DNA from: Flavobacterium aerium
GTDB taxonomy: Bacteria; Bacteroidota; Bacteroidia; Flavobacteriales; Flavobacteriaceae
Direction: 5' to 3'
DNA length: 64,000 nt
Assembly: GCF_030766725.1 (NCBI RefSeq)
Contig: NZ_JARQWR010000003.1
Coordinates: 124,001 to 188,000 of the forward strand
How positions within the stretch are numbered: position 1 is the first letter of the stretch; each line of letters begins with the position of its first letter. The position numbers and the translations under genes are program-made. This document shows positions 18,739-26,261 of the stretch, piece by piece. The notes below the pieces were generated by a model. That model had not been told where the DNA came from and ran no database searches. It was given only the letters and a program-made list of their open reading frames with translations.

Positions 18739-19089
18739 ATGGGAGACAAGAATATTATAAACAATTCGCAAGTAGGTGCAGTAGGCTCAAATTCAAAATC
18801 AACTAAGAATAAATTTGAGCAAAATAACTATACTTTACCTGATAATATAAATTTTGACTTATTAAGCCAAGAGTTAAGCAAGCTAAAGAATAATTTAAAG
18901 TCTAATGCAGAGAGTCCAGAAGAATTCAAGGCGATTAGCGAAGTAGCTGAAGCTGAAAATGCTGCAAAAAAGAAAGACGGCAATAAGGTTGTACAGCATC
19001 TTTTAAATGGAGGCAAATGGGTTTTAAATACCGCAAAAGACATAGGAGTTGAGGTAGTGGCTGAGATTATAAACAAACAACTGAAATAA
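18739..19089 (+). CDS. Small protein with NNSQVGAVG leader, second gene of the module
   Basis: 116 residues from the ATG at 18739; an earlier in-frame ATG at 18682 lies inside the preceding gene. The Asn/Gly-rich N-terminus MGDKNIINNSQVGAVGSNSK is followed by a helical, charged region (LSKLKNNLKS, AEAENAAKKKDG) and an amphipathic or hydrophobic end WVLNTAKDIGVEVVAEII. From memory, similar leader-plus-helix proteins occur as partners in bacterial conflict operons, which would need a search. The first attC-like site follows its stop by about 10 bases. Confidence 0.75.
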   Translation: MGDKNIINNSQVGAVGSNSKSTKNKFEQNNYTLPDNINFDLLSQELSKLKNNLKSNAESPEEFKAISEVAEAENAAKKKDGNKVVQHLLNGGKWVLNTAKDIGVEVVAEIINKQLK

Positions 19090-19098
19090 AAGGCGAAA

Positions 19099-19193
19099 AG
19101 CTAACAGGCGTTTGGCAAAAGTGACGGTTCAGTGCTCCGCAGACACATTTGTGGTAAAAATCGCCACCTTCGCAAAGCCCCAAACCGTTAGCT
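19099..19193 (+). repeat. attC-like site 1
   Basis: GCTAAC (R''-like) with GCGTTTGGCAA at the left; CGCAAAGCCCCAAACC and GTTAGCT (R'-like, 19187-19193) at the right. CTAAC pairs with GTTAG, and GTTTGG with CCAAAC after a short bulge, as in integron attC recombination sites. Length about 95 bases. Confidence 0.7.
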
Positions 19194-19236
19194 GTCATTG
19201 TACAGCGCCCCGTAACTAAAGACAAATCAAAAATTG

Positions 19237-19431
19237 ATGACAGCGAAATTTCCAGCTATAAATACTACACTTTCACCTGCCGAACTTGGTAAACTTATTC
19301 AAGAGAAATATAATTTAAGTGACAAAACCGAATGTAACATCTTTCGGCTTGCAACGAACCATTTATACATAGTTCAAGATGGTGAAGCAAAATATGTTTT
19401 TAGAGTTTATACCCACAATTGGCGGACATAA
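19237..19431 (+). pseudogene. 5' fragment of an APH-fold kinase gene (truncated duplicate)
   Basis: 64 codons that match the first 64 of the intact gene at 29120-30112 (MTAKFPAINTTLSP...YTHNWRT) at roughly 95% DNA identity, including the shared upstream leader from about 19194. Homology stops abruptly after ggcggaca at about 19427, where unrelated AT-rich sequence and a stop codon follow. The fragment lacks the catalytic loop and cannot be an active kinase. It is a remnant of a cassette that was cut and joined to the lipoprotein gene downstream. Confidence 0.85.
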
Positions 19432-19455
19432 TTAAAAAACAATTAAAATCTAATT

Positions 19456-19941
19456 ATGAAATTTATTTACCTAATATTATTTACCACACTAATTTCTTGT
19501 AACAATCAAAAAAATGAAATCGTAACAAATGAAATAGAACCGGAAGTGGAAAATACCGAACAAAATAACGAAGTGTTTAATACAGAACAAAATGACAAAG
19601 TGTTTCTTGGAAAAGTTGTAATAATTTTGTCTGAAGAATTGAAAGGAAAAGAAAAATTAATAAATATTCAAGACTACGTTGAAAATGGAAAATCATTTAT
19701 TCCAATTTTTTCTTCAATTGAAAAATTTAACGAATCTACTCAAGGGAAAGTAACTAATGAGATTGTTGAAGTTGATGGAATATTTTTATTGTCGATATTA
19801 GATGGAACTGAAACTTTGAAATTAAATCCTGGACTTAAAGATGAAATAGTTTTTAATTCCGAAAAGTTAAAAGAAAAGTATTCTGAAAATATAACAAAAA
19901 TAAAAGCGAAAATGGAAAACATAAAAAACAGACAAAAATAA
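19456..19941 (+). CDS. Small lipoprotein with an internal tandem repeat
   Basis: 161 residues. MKFIYLILFTTLISC is a lipoprotein signal with lipobox LISC. The mature N-terminus is acidic and contains a 9-residue tandem repeat, NTEQNNEVF-NTEQNDKVF, encoded by a 27-base direct repeat at 19552-19605. The remainder (LGKVVIILSEELKGKEKL and following) has no recognised domain. It shares its cassette with the truncated kinase fragment just upstream. Function unknown. Confidence 0.7.
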   Translation: MKFIYLILFTTLISCNNQKNEIVTNEIEPEVENTEQNNEVFNTEQNDKVFLGKVVIILSEELKGKEKLINIQDYVENGKSFIPIFSSIEKFNESTQGKVTNEIVEVDGIFLLSILDGTETLKLNPGLKDEIVFNSEKLKEKYSENITKIKAKMENIKNRQK

Positions 19942-19946
19942 TACGT

Positions 19947-20046
19947 CTGTCAATAGCAGTTGTGGTAAATTCCTGTTTTTTTTTCACATTAAAAAAATAC
20001 TCGGCTTCGAAAGTCCCCAACCTCGCAAAGCCCTAAACTGTTAGCC
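19947..20046 (+). repeat. attC-like site 2 (left half decayed)
   Basis: The right half is clear: CTCGCAAAGCCCTAAACT then GTTAGCC (20040-20046), followed by the leader GTCATTGTACAGCG shared with sites 1 and 6. The left half (GTCAATAGCAGTTGTGG) only loosely matches the R''/GTTTGG consensus. Confidence 0.55.
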
Positions 20047-20087
20047 GTCATTGTACAGCGACACCATAAATATTGAACAAATAGAAA

Positions 20088-20834
20088 ATGATTGACAGTT
20101 TACCAACATATATTTCGCTGACTTTCGGACTGACAACAGTTACGACTTTATTGTTTTTTATTTGGACAATTAGAAATTCAAATTCTGAACGAACACGAAA
20201 AAAAGCAATGCCAATTTCTATCGGTTTAACAATTTGGTTGATAATCCAAGCGGTTTTGACTTTAAAAAACATTTACAACTCTGATACAAACACTTTTCCA
20301 CCAAAAATTATATTGACAGGAATTTTGCCTACAATTTTGACAATTATTTTATTGTTTTCAACCTCAAAAGGAAGACAATTTATCGACAGTTTACCACTTA
20401 AAAACTTGACTTACCTAAATATTGTAAGAATACCGGTTGAAATAATTTTGTTTTGGCTTTTTCTCAACAAAACAATTCCAGAATTAATGACTTTTGAAGG
20501 TCAAAATTTTGACATTCTTGCCGGAATTTCTGCACCAATTATTGCATATTTTGGACTGACAAAAACAAAATTGAACCGAAAAACTATTTTAATATGGAAT
20601 TTTATTTGCCTTGGACTTTTAGTAAATATTGTTGTGAATGCTCTATTTTCAGCACCTTCACCAATTCAAAAATTTGCTTTTGACCAACCGAATATTGCGA
20701 TTTTAAATTTTCCATTTAGTTGGTTACCGACATTTATTGTTCCAATCGTATTGTTTGGACATCTAACATCAATCAGACAATTAATGAAATATAAAACTGA
20801 AATAATCGCGAACGAAAAAACAACGAACGGCTAA
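20088..20834 (+). CDS. Polytopic membrane protein of unknown function
   Basis: 248 residues with about seven hydrophobic segments (for example ISLTFGLTTVTTLLFFIW, ISIGLTIWLIIQAVLTL, IPVEIILFWLFLNKTI, WNFICLGLLVNIVVNALF, LPTFIVPIVLFGHLT). It matches no transporter family that I recognise; the loops are short and Asn/Pro containing. It is a single-gene cassette between attC-like sites 2 and 3, starting about 40 bases after the R' box. Confidence 0.72.
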   Translation: MIDSLPTYISLTFGLTTVTTLLFFIWTIRNSNSERTRKKAMPISIGLTIWLIIQAVLTLKNIYNSDTNTFPPKIILTGILPTILTIILLFSTSKGRQFIDSLPLKNLTYLNIVRIPVEIILFWLFLNKTIPELMTFEGQNFDILAGISAPIIAYFGLTKTKLNRKTILIWNFICLGLLVNIVVNALFSAPSPIQKFAFDQPNIAILNFPFSWLPTFIVPIVLFGHLTSIRQLMKYKTEIIANEKTTNG

Positions 20835-20941
20835 CAAGGGTTTTGCAATAGTGGGGCGAAGCTGCAAAGTTCAACTGTTGTGCAAAATTGAAGTTTTGCG
20901 CTTCGATTGCCCCACCATCGCAAAGCCCCAAACCGTTATCG
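20829..20941 (+). repeat. attC-like site 3
   Basis: GGCTAAC then AAGGGTTTTGCAATAGTGGGGCG at the left; CGATTGCCCCACCATCGCAAAG, CCCCAAACC and GTTATCG at the right. The arms GTGGGGC / GCCCCAC, GGTTTTGC and TAAC / GTTA pair. The site overlaps the end of the membrane-protein gene. Confidence 0.68.
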
Positions 20942-20964
20942 CTCAGTGTAAAAGCCAACCGCAC

Positions 20965-21026
20965 AAATGGCACATTTGGTTTTCCCGACACACGAGTCAA
21001 CGCTCAAAAAACCAAAAGAGCCATTT
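20965..21026. repeat. Bulged stem-loop
   Basis: AAATGGC (20965-20971) pairs with GCCATTT (21020-21026), and TTTGGTTTT (20975-20983) with AAAACCAAA (21008-21016), separated by a symmetric 3-base internal loop. It lies between attC-like site 3 and the small minus-strand ORF, where it could terminate that gene or form part of the cassette border. Confidence 0.55.
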
Positions 21027-21045
21027 CCTTCCCCCCTACCAATAG

Positions 21046-21249
21046 TTACGATTTTGACTTTCTTCTGGTCGGATACATTACTTGTTGATCTTTGAACTGA
21101 CCGATTTCTTCTCTGAGTGTTTGATTAATATTTTGGATTAAGTCATTTTGAAATTTCATAATGCCTAATAAATCGTGCATTGCGTTTAAATTTTCTAACT
21201 GTTTATAGACTATTTCCTCTAAATCAGCTTTGGTATATCGTTTACTCAT
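21046..21249 (-). CDS. Small coiled-coil protein divergent from the methyltransferase operon
   Basis: 67 residues: MSKRYTKADLEEIVYKQLEN, then heptad-like helix (NLNAMHDLLGIMKFQNDLIQ) and a basic tail PTRRKSKS. No known domain. It is the only minus-strand gene in the array, and shares the 168-base intergenic region with the XRE regulator, so it may be an accessory or regulatory member of that system. A small ORF, so moderate confidence. Confidence 0.5.
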   Translation of the reverse strand: MSKRYTKADLEEIVYKQLENLNAMHDLLGIMKFQNDLIQNINQTLREEIGQFKDQQVMYPTRRKSKS

Positions 21250-21417
21250 AGTGTATATTTTGAATTATATATTGTAATACAACATATATACATATTATTT
21301 TATCATATTTCACAACACGTTTTTATATTGTAATTTCGTATATTAATATAAAGCAGTAAAAATAAGGTGTTAAATTATATTACTACACCATATAAAAATA
21401 TTTACACTGACTTATAA
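21250..21417. promoter_or_regulatory. Divergent control region with an 11-bp direct repeat
   Basis: Very AT-rich spacer between the minus-strand small ORF and the XRE gene. TATATTGTAAT occurs twice, at 21269-21279 and 21325-21335. The first copy is part of an imperfect palindrome (TATATTGTA-a-TACAACATATA). These are plausible binding sites for the adjacent XRE protein, as with control proteins of restriction-modification systems. Confidence 0.45.
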
Positions 21418-21639
21418 ATGGTCAAAATGAACAGAATTAAGGAAGTCCTAAAAGAACAAGGAAGAACTCAAACATGGTTATCTGAACAGATTGAAAAAAG
21501 CTATGTAATAGTAACAAATTACTGTAATAATAATGCTCAGCCTAGCATTGAAGTACTCCGGAAAATTGCAAACATACTAGACGTTGATGTTAGAATATTA
21601 TTAGTTCCCACAAAAAATAGTAATCCTGAGGATGAGTAA
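21418..21639 (+). CDS. XRE-family regulator of the methyltransferase operon
   Basis: 73 residues (69 if the second ATG at 21427 is used). Single Cro/C1-type helix-turn-helix: RIKEVLKEQGRTQTWLSEQI, SYVIVTNYCNNNAQPSIEVL, KIANILDVDVRILL. It resembles control (C) proteins that time expression of restriction-modification genes. Its stop overlaps the methyltransferase start (ATGAGTAA-type 8-base overlap), so the two are translationally coupled. Confidence 0.85.
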   Translation: MVKMNRIKEVLKEQGRTQTWLSEQIEKSYVIVTNYCNNNAQPSIEVLRKIANILDVDVRILLVPTKNSNPEDE

Positions 21640-22858
21640 AAAGAAAACATATATAGACCTTTTTGCGGGGTGCGGTGGACTTTCTCTTGGATTGTTTAAT
21701 ACGGGTTTATGGAAGGGTAAATTTGCTGTTGAAAAAAGTCTAGACGCATTTGAAACACTTCAATATAATTTGATTGATAAGAAAAATCATTTTGATTGGC
21801 CAGACTGGTTGCCAAAACAAAATCACGACATAAATGAAGTAATCAAAAATCATAAAGCCAATTTAAAATCACTCAGGGGAGAAATTGACCTAGTCGCAGG
21901 TGGACCACCTTGCCAGGGGTTTTCAACAGCTGGAAGAAGAATTGAAGGAGATTCAAGAAACGAATTAATAAAGTCTTACATCAAATTTATTAGACTTGTT
22001 CAACCTAAAGTTATCTTTTTTGAAAATGTAAAGGGCTTTACTCAGAAGTTTGATAAAAACAAAATCAAGGGAAAAATCTATTCAGAATATGTTACGAACG
22101 CACTGGAATACGACTCTCTAAAAGGCGATTTTCAAGGTTATAAAGTTGAGGGCAAACTGATTGATTTTTCAGAATTTGGTATTCCACAAAAAAGGACAAG
22201 ATTTATATTAGTTGGCATTAGAAAAGATATTGTTAGTCAAATGAAACCAAACGATTTTTTTGAGCAAATCCAAAAACAAAAAGAGGCCTTTTTAATTAAA
22301 AAAGGAATTGGATTGACAAATTCGTTGGAGGATGCTATTTCAGACTTGCTAAAAATTAATGAGGTTGTATCTCCCGATACAAAATCATTTTCAGCAGGTC
22401 TTTACAATCCAATTCAATCAAAATATCAAAAATTACTCAGAGGTAAAGTTGATTCAAAAATTCCTGACAGCCACAGATTTGCAAAACACAGCGAGGAAAC
22501 ATTAAGAAAATTCGAGTTTATTCTCCAAAATGCTGAAAAGAATAAAACACTTTCAAACGAACTTAAAGAAAGGTTCAATCTTAAGAAGAGGACGGTGATT
22601 CCATTATCAGGTAAGACACCAACATCAACAATAACAACCTTGCCAGACGACTATATTCACTATTGTGAACCAAGAATTTTCACAGTTCGGGAGTATGCAA
22701 GAATACAATCATTTAATGATTGGTATGAGTTTAAAGGAAAATATACTACTGGAGGAAAAAGAAGAACCCAAGAAGTACCGAGATATTCTCAAATTGGAAA
22801 TGCAATCCCACCACTTTTTGGGGAGCAAGCAGGATTAATTCTTAATAAATTATTTTAA
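21632..22858 (+). CDS. C5 cytosine-specific DNA methyltransferase
   Basis: 408 residues that transfer a methyl group from SAM to C5 of cytosine in a specific DNA site. All main motifs are present: I YIDLFAGCGGLSLG (residues 7-20), IV AGGPPCQGFSTAG with catalytic Cys94, VI VIFFENVKGF, VIII GIPQKRTRFILVG, and X YSQIGNAIPPLFGEQAG at the end. The target-recognition region between VIII and IX contains an insertion with no obvious relatives. It is the second gene of a four-gene coupled operon with no recognisable restriction endonuclease; the recognition sequence cannot be predicted. Confidence 0.95.
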   Translation: MSKKKTYIDLFAGCGGLSLGLFNTGLWKGKFAVEKSLDAFETLQYNLIDKKNHFDWPDWLPKQNHDINEVIKNHKANLKSLRGEIDLVAGGPPCQGFSTAGRRIEGDSRNELIKSYIKFIRLVQPKVIFFENVKGFTQKFDKNKIKGKIYSEYVTNALEYDSLKGDFQGYKVEGKLIDFSEFGIPQKRTRFILVGIRKDIVSQMKPNDFFEQIQKQKEAFLIKKGIGLTNSLEDAISDLLKINEVVSPDTKSFSAGLYNPIQSKYQKLLRGKVDSKIPDSHRFAKHSEETLRKFEFILQNAEKNKTLSNELKERFNLKKRTVIPLSGKTPTSTITTLPDDYIHYCEPRIFTVREYARIQSFNDWYEFKGKYTTGGKRRTQEVPRYSQIGNAIPPLFGEQAGLILNKLF

Positions 22859-22859
22859 A

Positions 22860-25244
22860 ATGCAGAAGCCGTTACAATTTAAAATCAGCTCTGCTTTAAA
22901 GAATATTATAGGTAGAGATTTAATTACAGATGATTTCATAGCAGTATTTGAATTGGTTAAAAATTCGTATGATGCACACTCAACTAGAGTTGATGTAATC
23001 TTTGAAGACATATACAGTAGTAATGGAAAAATCATTATAAAAGATAATGGAAAAGGAATGAGCTATCAAGATTTACTTGACAAATGGCTTTTTGTTGCCT
23101 ACTCAGCCAAAAAAGAAGGAAAAGAAGAGGATAGTTATGAAAACTATCGCGATAAAATTAAAGTTAAACGTGCTTATGCTGGAGCAAAGGGTATTGGAAG
23201 ATTTTCTTGTGATAGACTTGGAAGTGAATTATACCTTGAAACTTTGAAAGACCAAACGGATGCAAAATCTGAAGTTTTAATTACCGATTGGAATAAGTTT
23301 GAAGAGGATAGTAATGATGAATTTGTAAATGTTAGCGTTCTTCATGAAACGTTAGAATCGAATTCATATGGAATACAACACGGAACCGTATTAGAAATAT
23401 CAAATTTACACAGTGATTGGGATCGTAAAAAATTTGAAAATCTGAAAGATTCCTTAGCAAGATTAATTAACCCTTCTTCCATACAGGATGAAGATCCCTT
23501 TAGGATTTTTTTAACCGTCACGGATGAAATAGATGGAGATAAAAAACAGATTACTAAAAACTCAAAAAAGGCAAAAGAGGGTAAACTTGATGAAAACGAA
23601 ATAGAATATTTTAATGTTATTAACGGTCAAATCCGAAATCCAATATTTGAGACATTACAATTAAAAACAAGTTACATCGAATCTGATATTCAAAAAGATA
23701 AAATTATCACCACTTTATTTGAGGGTGGCAAATTTGTTTATAAGATCGAAGAAGAAAATCCATATACGGATTTAGTTGATATACATTATGCTATCTATTT
23801 TTTAAACCAGTCTGCAAAATCCACATTTACTAGGCGTATGGGTGTAGAGCCAGTAAACTATGGACATATTTTCGTTTATAAGAACGGTTTGAGAATATAT
23901 CCATATGGTGAAAGAGGCGAAGATCCATTTAAAATGGATAATCGAAAAGCCCAAGGACACTCAAGATACTTAGGTACAAGAGAGGTTATTGGATATATCT
24001 CTATAAGTAGTAATAATCCTAATTTGAAAGAAACATCAAGTAGAGGTGATGGTTTTATCAAAACTAAAACTTATGATAATCTTGTCGAACAATTTTATGA
24101 AACTTTAAAAAAGCTTGAAAAATACACAATAGAAATTACTGATTGGGGTAATTTTTTATCAGAAGATGATTATATCAATATAAATCAGTCTTTCATTAAA
24201 AATGAAGGAAAAGATAATCAAAGTAATTTTGATGTAAATGACAATATATCAAAGTTAATTAAAAATTTAACCACATCTAAAAATGTTTTAAGTTTTCAGC
24301 TATCAGAGAATATTTTGAGCATTTTAGATGCTAAAAGTGAACAATCTGCTCAAGGGGTTTTGAAAACGATTTCCGAAAAAATTAAGCAGGGAGAATTTGA
24401 CGAAAAAGAAGTAATTCAAACAATTAAAAATGTAGAGAAGAAAATTTCTGATTTACGGAAAAGTAAAATTGAAGCAGAAGAAGAAGCATTACTTAAACTT
24501 GTAGAAAACGAAGAGTTAAAAAATGAATTAGACCGGGAAATTGCGGAAAAACTTTTTGATAAATCTCAGATTGGTCGTGAGAAAAAAGATTTATTGGCTC
24601 TTCAACATCAAATAATCCATACCGCTGGAAATATAACTTGGAGTTTAGATTCTTTAATTGATTCAATCAACGAAGATATGCCCAAAGATAAACTGATTAA
24701 AGATGTTAAGGATATTAGTCTTGAAGTACTAAGGATTGTAAGTGCTTCAAGATTTGTAACAAAGGCTGGGTTTAATACACAAGCAGAAAAAATAACAAAT
24801 GACCTTGTATCTTTCGTCAATGATTATGTTCAAAATATTTACGTTCCTGCAGACTCCTTCATACATCAAAAAAGACCAATAAAAATTGAAATAAAAGAAA
24901 AAAGCTCAGTTAAACATATACTAAAATTCAGGCCGTTTGAAATCACAGTGATATTAGACAATTTGTTTTCAAATTCAAGAAAAGCCAAGTCTACTAAAAT
25001 TGAACTTGATTGGATAAAGAGTAAAGAATATTTGGTTTTAAATTTTAAAGATAATGGAAGTGGTATTCCAGATGAAATCAAGGATAAAATTTTTGATTTT
25101 AGATATAGTAATACAGATGGTTCTGGTATCGGGCTTTATCACGTGAAAGATTTATTAAGTAAATATAAAGCATCAATTGAATTTGTGCAATCTAATCAAG
25201 GAGCCGAGTTCAACTTAAAATTCCCGTATGAAGCTAAATTATAA
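22860..25244 (+). CDS. Dual GHKL ATPase: MutL/MORC-like N-terminus plus histidine-kinase-like C-terminus
   Basis: 794 residues, one base after the methyltransferase stop. The N-terminal GHKL ATPase has the N-box with Glu31 and Asn35 in ELVKNSYDAH, the G1 motif KDNGKGM (61-67) and the G2 motif GAKGIGRFS (108-116), as in MutL, Hsp90 and MORC proteins. A long middle region and a charged coiled coil (about 500-575) lead to LLALQHQIIHTAGNI with His583/His587, which resembles a phosphoacceptor helix. The end is a second ATPase domain of kinase type: N-box NLFSNSRKA (about 701), DNGSGI (731-736), DGSGIGL (753-759). The next gene encodes a receiver domain, which supports phosphorelay. The architecture is unusual. 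Confidence 0.88.
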   Translation: MQKPLQFKISSALKNIIGRDLITDDFIAVFELVKNSYDAHSTRVDVIFEDIYSSNGKIIIKDNGKGMSYQDLLDKWLFVAYSAKKEGKEEDSYENYRDKIKVKRAYAGAKGIGRFSCDRLGSELYLETLKDQTDAKSEVLITDWNKFEEDSNDEFVNVSVLHETLESNSYGIQHGTVLEISNLHSDWDRKKFENLKDSLARLINPSSIQDEDPFRIFLTVTDEIDGDKKQITKNSKKAKEGKLDENEIEYFNVINGQIRNPIFETLQLKTSYIESDIQKDKIITTLFEGGKFVYKIEEENPYTDLVDIHYAIYFLNQSAKSTFTRRMGVEPVNYGHIFVYKNGLRIYPYGERGEDPFKMDNRKAQGHSRYLGTREVIGYISISSNNPNLKETSSRGDGFIKTKTYDNLVEQFYETLKKLEKYTIEITDWGNFLSEDDYININQSFIKNEGKDNQSNFDVNDNISKLIKNLTTSKNVLSFQLSENILSILDAKSEQSAQGVLKTISEKIKQGEFDEKEVIQTIKNVEKKISDLRKSKIEAEEEALLKLVENEELKNELDREIAEKLFDKSQIGREKKDLLALQHQIIHTAGNITWSLDSLIDSINEDMPKDKLIKDVKDISLEVLRIVSASRFVTKAGFNTQAEKITNDLVSFVNDYVQNIYVPADSFIHQKRPIKIEIKEKSSVKHILKFRPFEITVILDNLFSNSRKAKSTKIELDWIKSKEYLVLNFKDNGSGIPDEIKDKIFDFRYSNTDGSGIGLYHVKDLLSKYKASIEFVQSNQGAEFNLKFPYEAKL

Positions 25245-26139
25245 AATTATCTGGGTTGAAGATAAAATTGACACTCGACCATTCTTATCTTTAATAGAAA
25301 ATGTAAAAAGTCATCTTGAAAATGAGTTTTTCAATGTTCATATCTATACAGCAGAAGATTTTGACGAGTTCAAAGAAAAATATGAAGACAGTCAAACCTA
25401 TGATCTAATTATTACAGACTTAAATCTAAATGAAAGCCACGGAAATGAAGTAATTGATTTTATTCGTGATGAAAAACATATCTTAACAGAAATATTTTTC
25501 TACTCTGCAAATAGTGAATTGCCTACTACAAAGTTAGCAAACAGTAACAGAATAACGTTCTACCAGCTTGACGGACAAGATTATCATAAAGAACTGCAAA
25601 ATTCAATAATTGAAGTGATTAACTTAACAATTGCAAAGTTTCAGAACATTGTAACAATGAGAGGGATGATAATGCAAGAAACAAGTTCCTTGGATTTGAA
25701 AATGGAAGAAATTGTTCGAAAACAGTTACATAATCCAAACCTTAAAGAACATATTACGCCATTATTGAATACGATTTTTGACAACATTTTTGCCAACGCT
25801 AAGGAAAAATACGAAAGAGCAGAAAAAAGAAAAGTAAAAGATATTTTACGAGATACTGTTCTTTTTAATTCTTCTCAGAAAATATTTGCTTTAGGTGCAA
25901 TTTTAGAAATAATGCAAGAAGACAATTTTGCATCTAAATACAATGATGAAGTTATACTCATCCGCAACCAATTTGCACATTCTGAACTTAAAAAAAATGA
26001 ACAAGGCAAGCAGTATTTTAAAGTTAAAGGAGAAGAAGTGTATTTCGATAAGGAGTTATGTAAAAAGATTAGACGTGACTTGAATGATTATATCATAAAA
26101 ATTAATGCAATTGAAAACAAAATTAATCCTACCGAATAG
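25228..26139 (+). CDS. Receiver (REC)-like domain fused to a HEPN-like effector
   Basis: 303 residues; the start overlaps the ATPase gene by 17 bases. Residues 1-130 look like a response-regulator receiver: acidic pocket WVED (9-12), candidate phospho-Asp64 in LIITDLNLNES, and FFYSANS (90-96); the conserved Lys position appears substituted. The C-terminal part is all-helical with ILIRNQFAHSEL, where Arg246-Asn247-x3-His251 fits the RNxxxH signature of HEPN ribonucleases. Inference: phosphorylation by the neighbouring ATPase switches an RNA-cleaving effector. HEPN assignment rests on the motif and helical context only. Confidence 0.72.
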   Translation: MKLNYKIIWVEDKIDTRPFLSLIENVKSHLENEFFNVHIYTAEDFDEFKEKYEDSQTYDLIITDLNLNESHGNEVIDFIRDEKHILTEIFFYSANSELPTTKLANSNRITFYQLDGQDYHKELQNSIIEVINLTIAKFQNIVTMRGMIMQETSSLDLKMEEIVRKQLHNPNLKEHITPLLNTIFDNIFANAKEKYERAEKRKVKDILRDTVLFNSSQKIFALGAILEIMQEDNFASKYNDEVILIRNQFAHSELKKNEQGKQYFKVKGEEVYFDKELCKKIRRDLNDYIIKINAIENKINPTE

Positions 26140-26261
26140 CCACACACACATTGCCAAGTCGCACCAGCCCAAGCTCAAGCCAAAACTTAGCAAAGAGTGT
26201 GTCTGCCCAACCGCACCGCAAAACCGACAGATAACCAAGCGGACGAAAAAGAACAACGAAG

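Noticed and set aside
21632..22858. Ordinary type II restriction-modification pair
   Set aside because: No gene next to the methyltransferase shows a PD-(D/E)XK, HNH, GIY-YIG or PLD nuclease motif that I can see.
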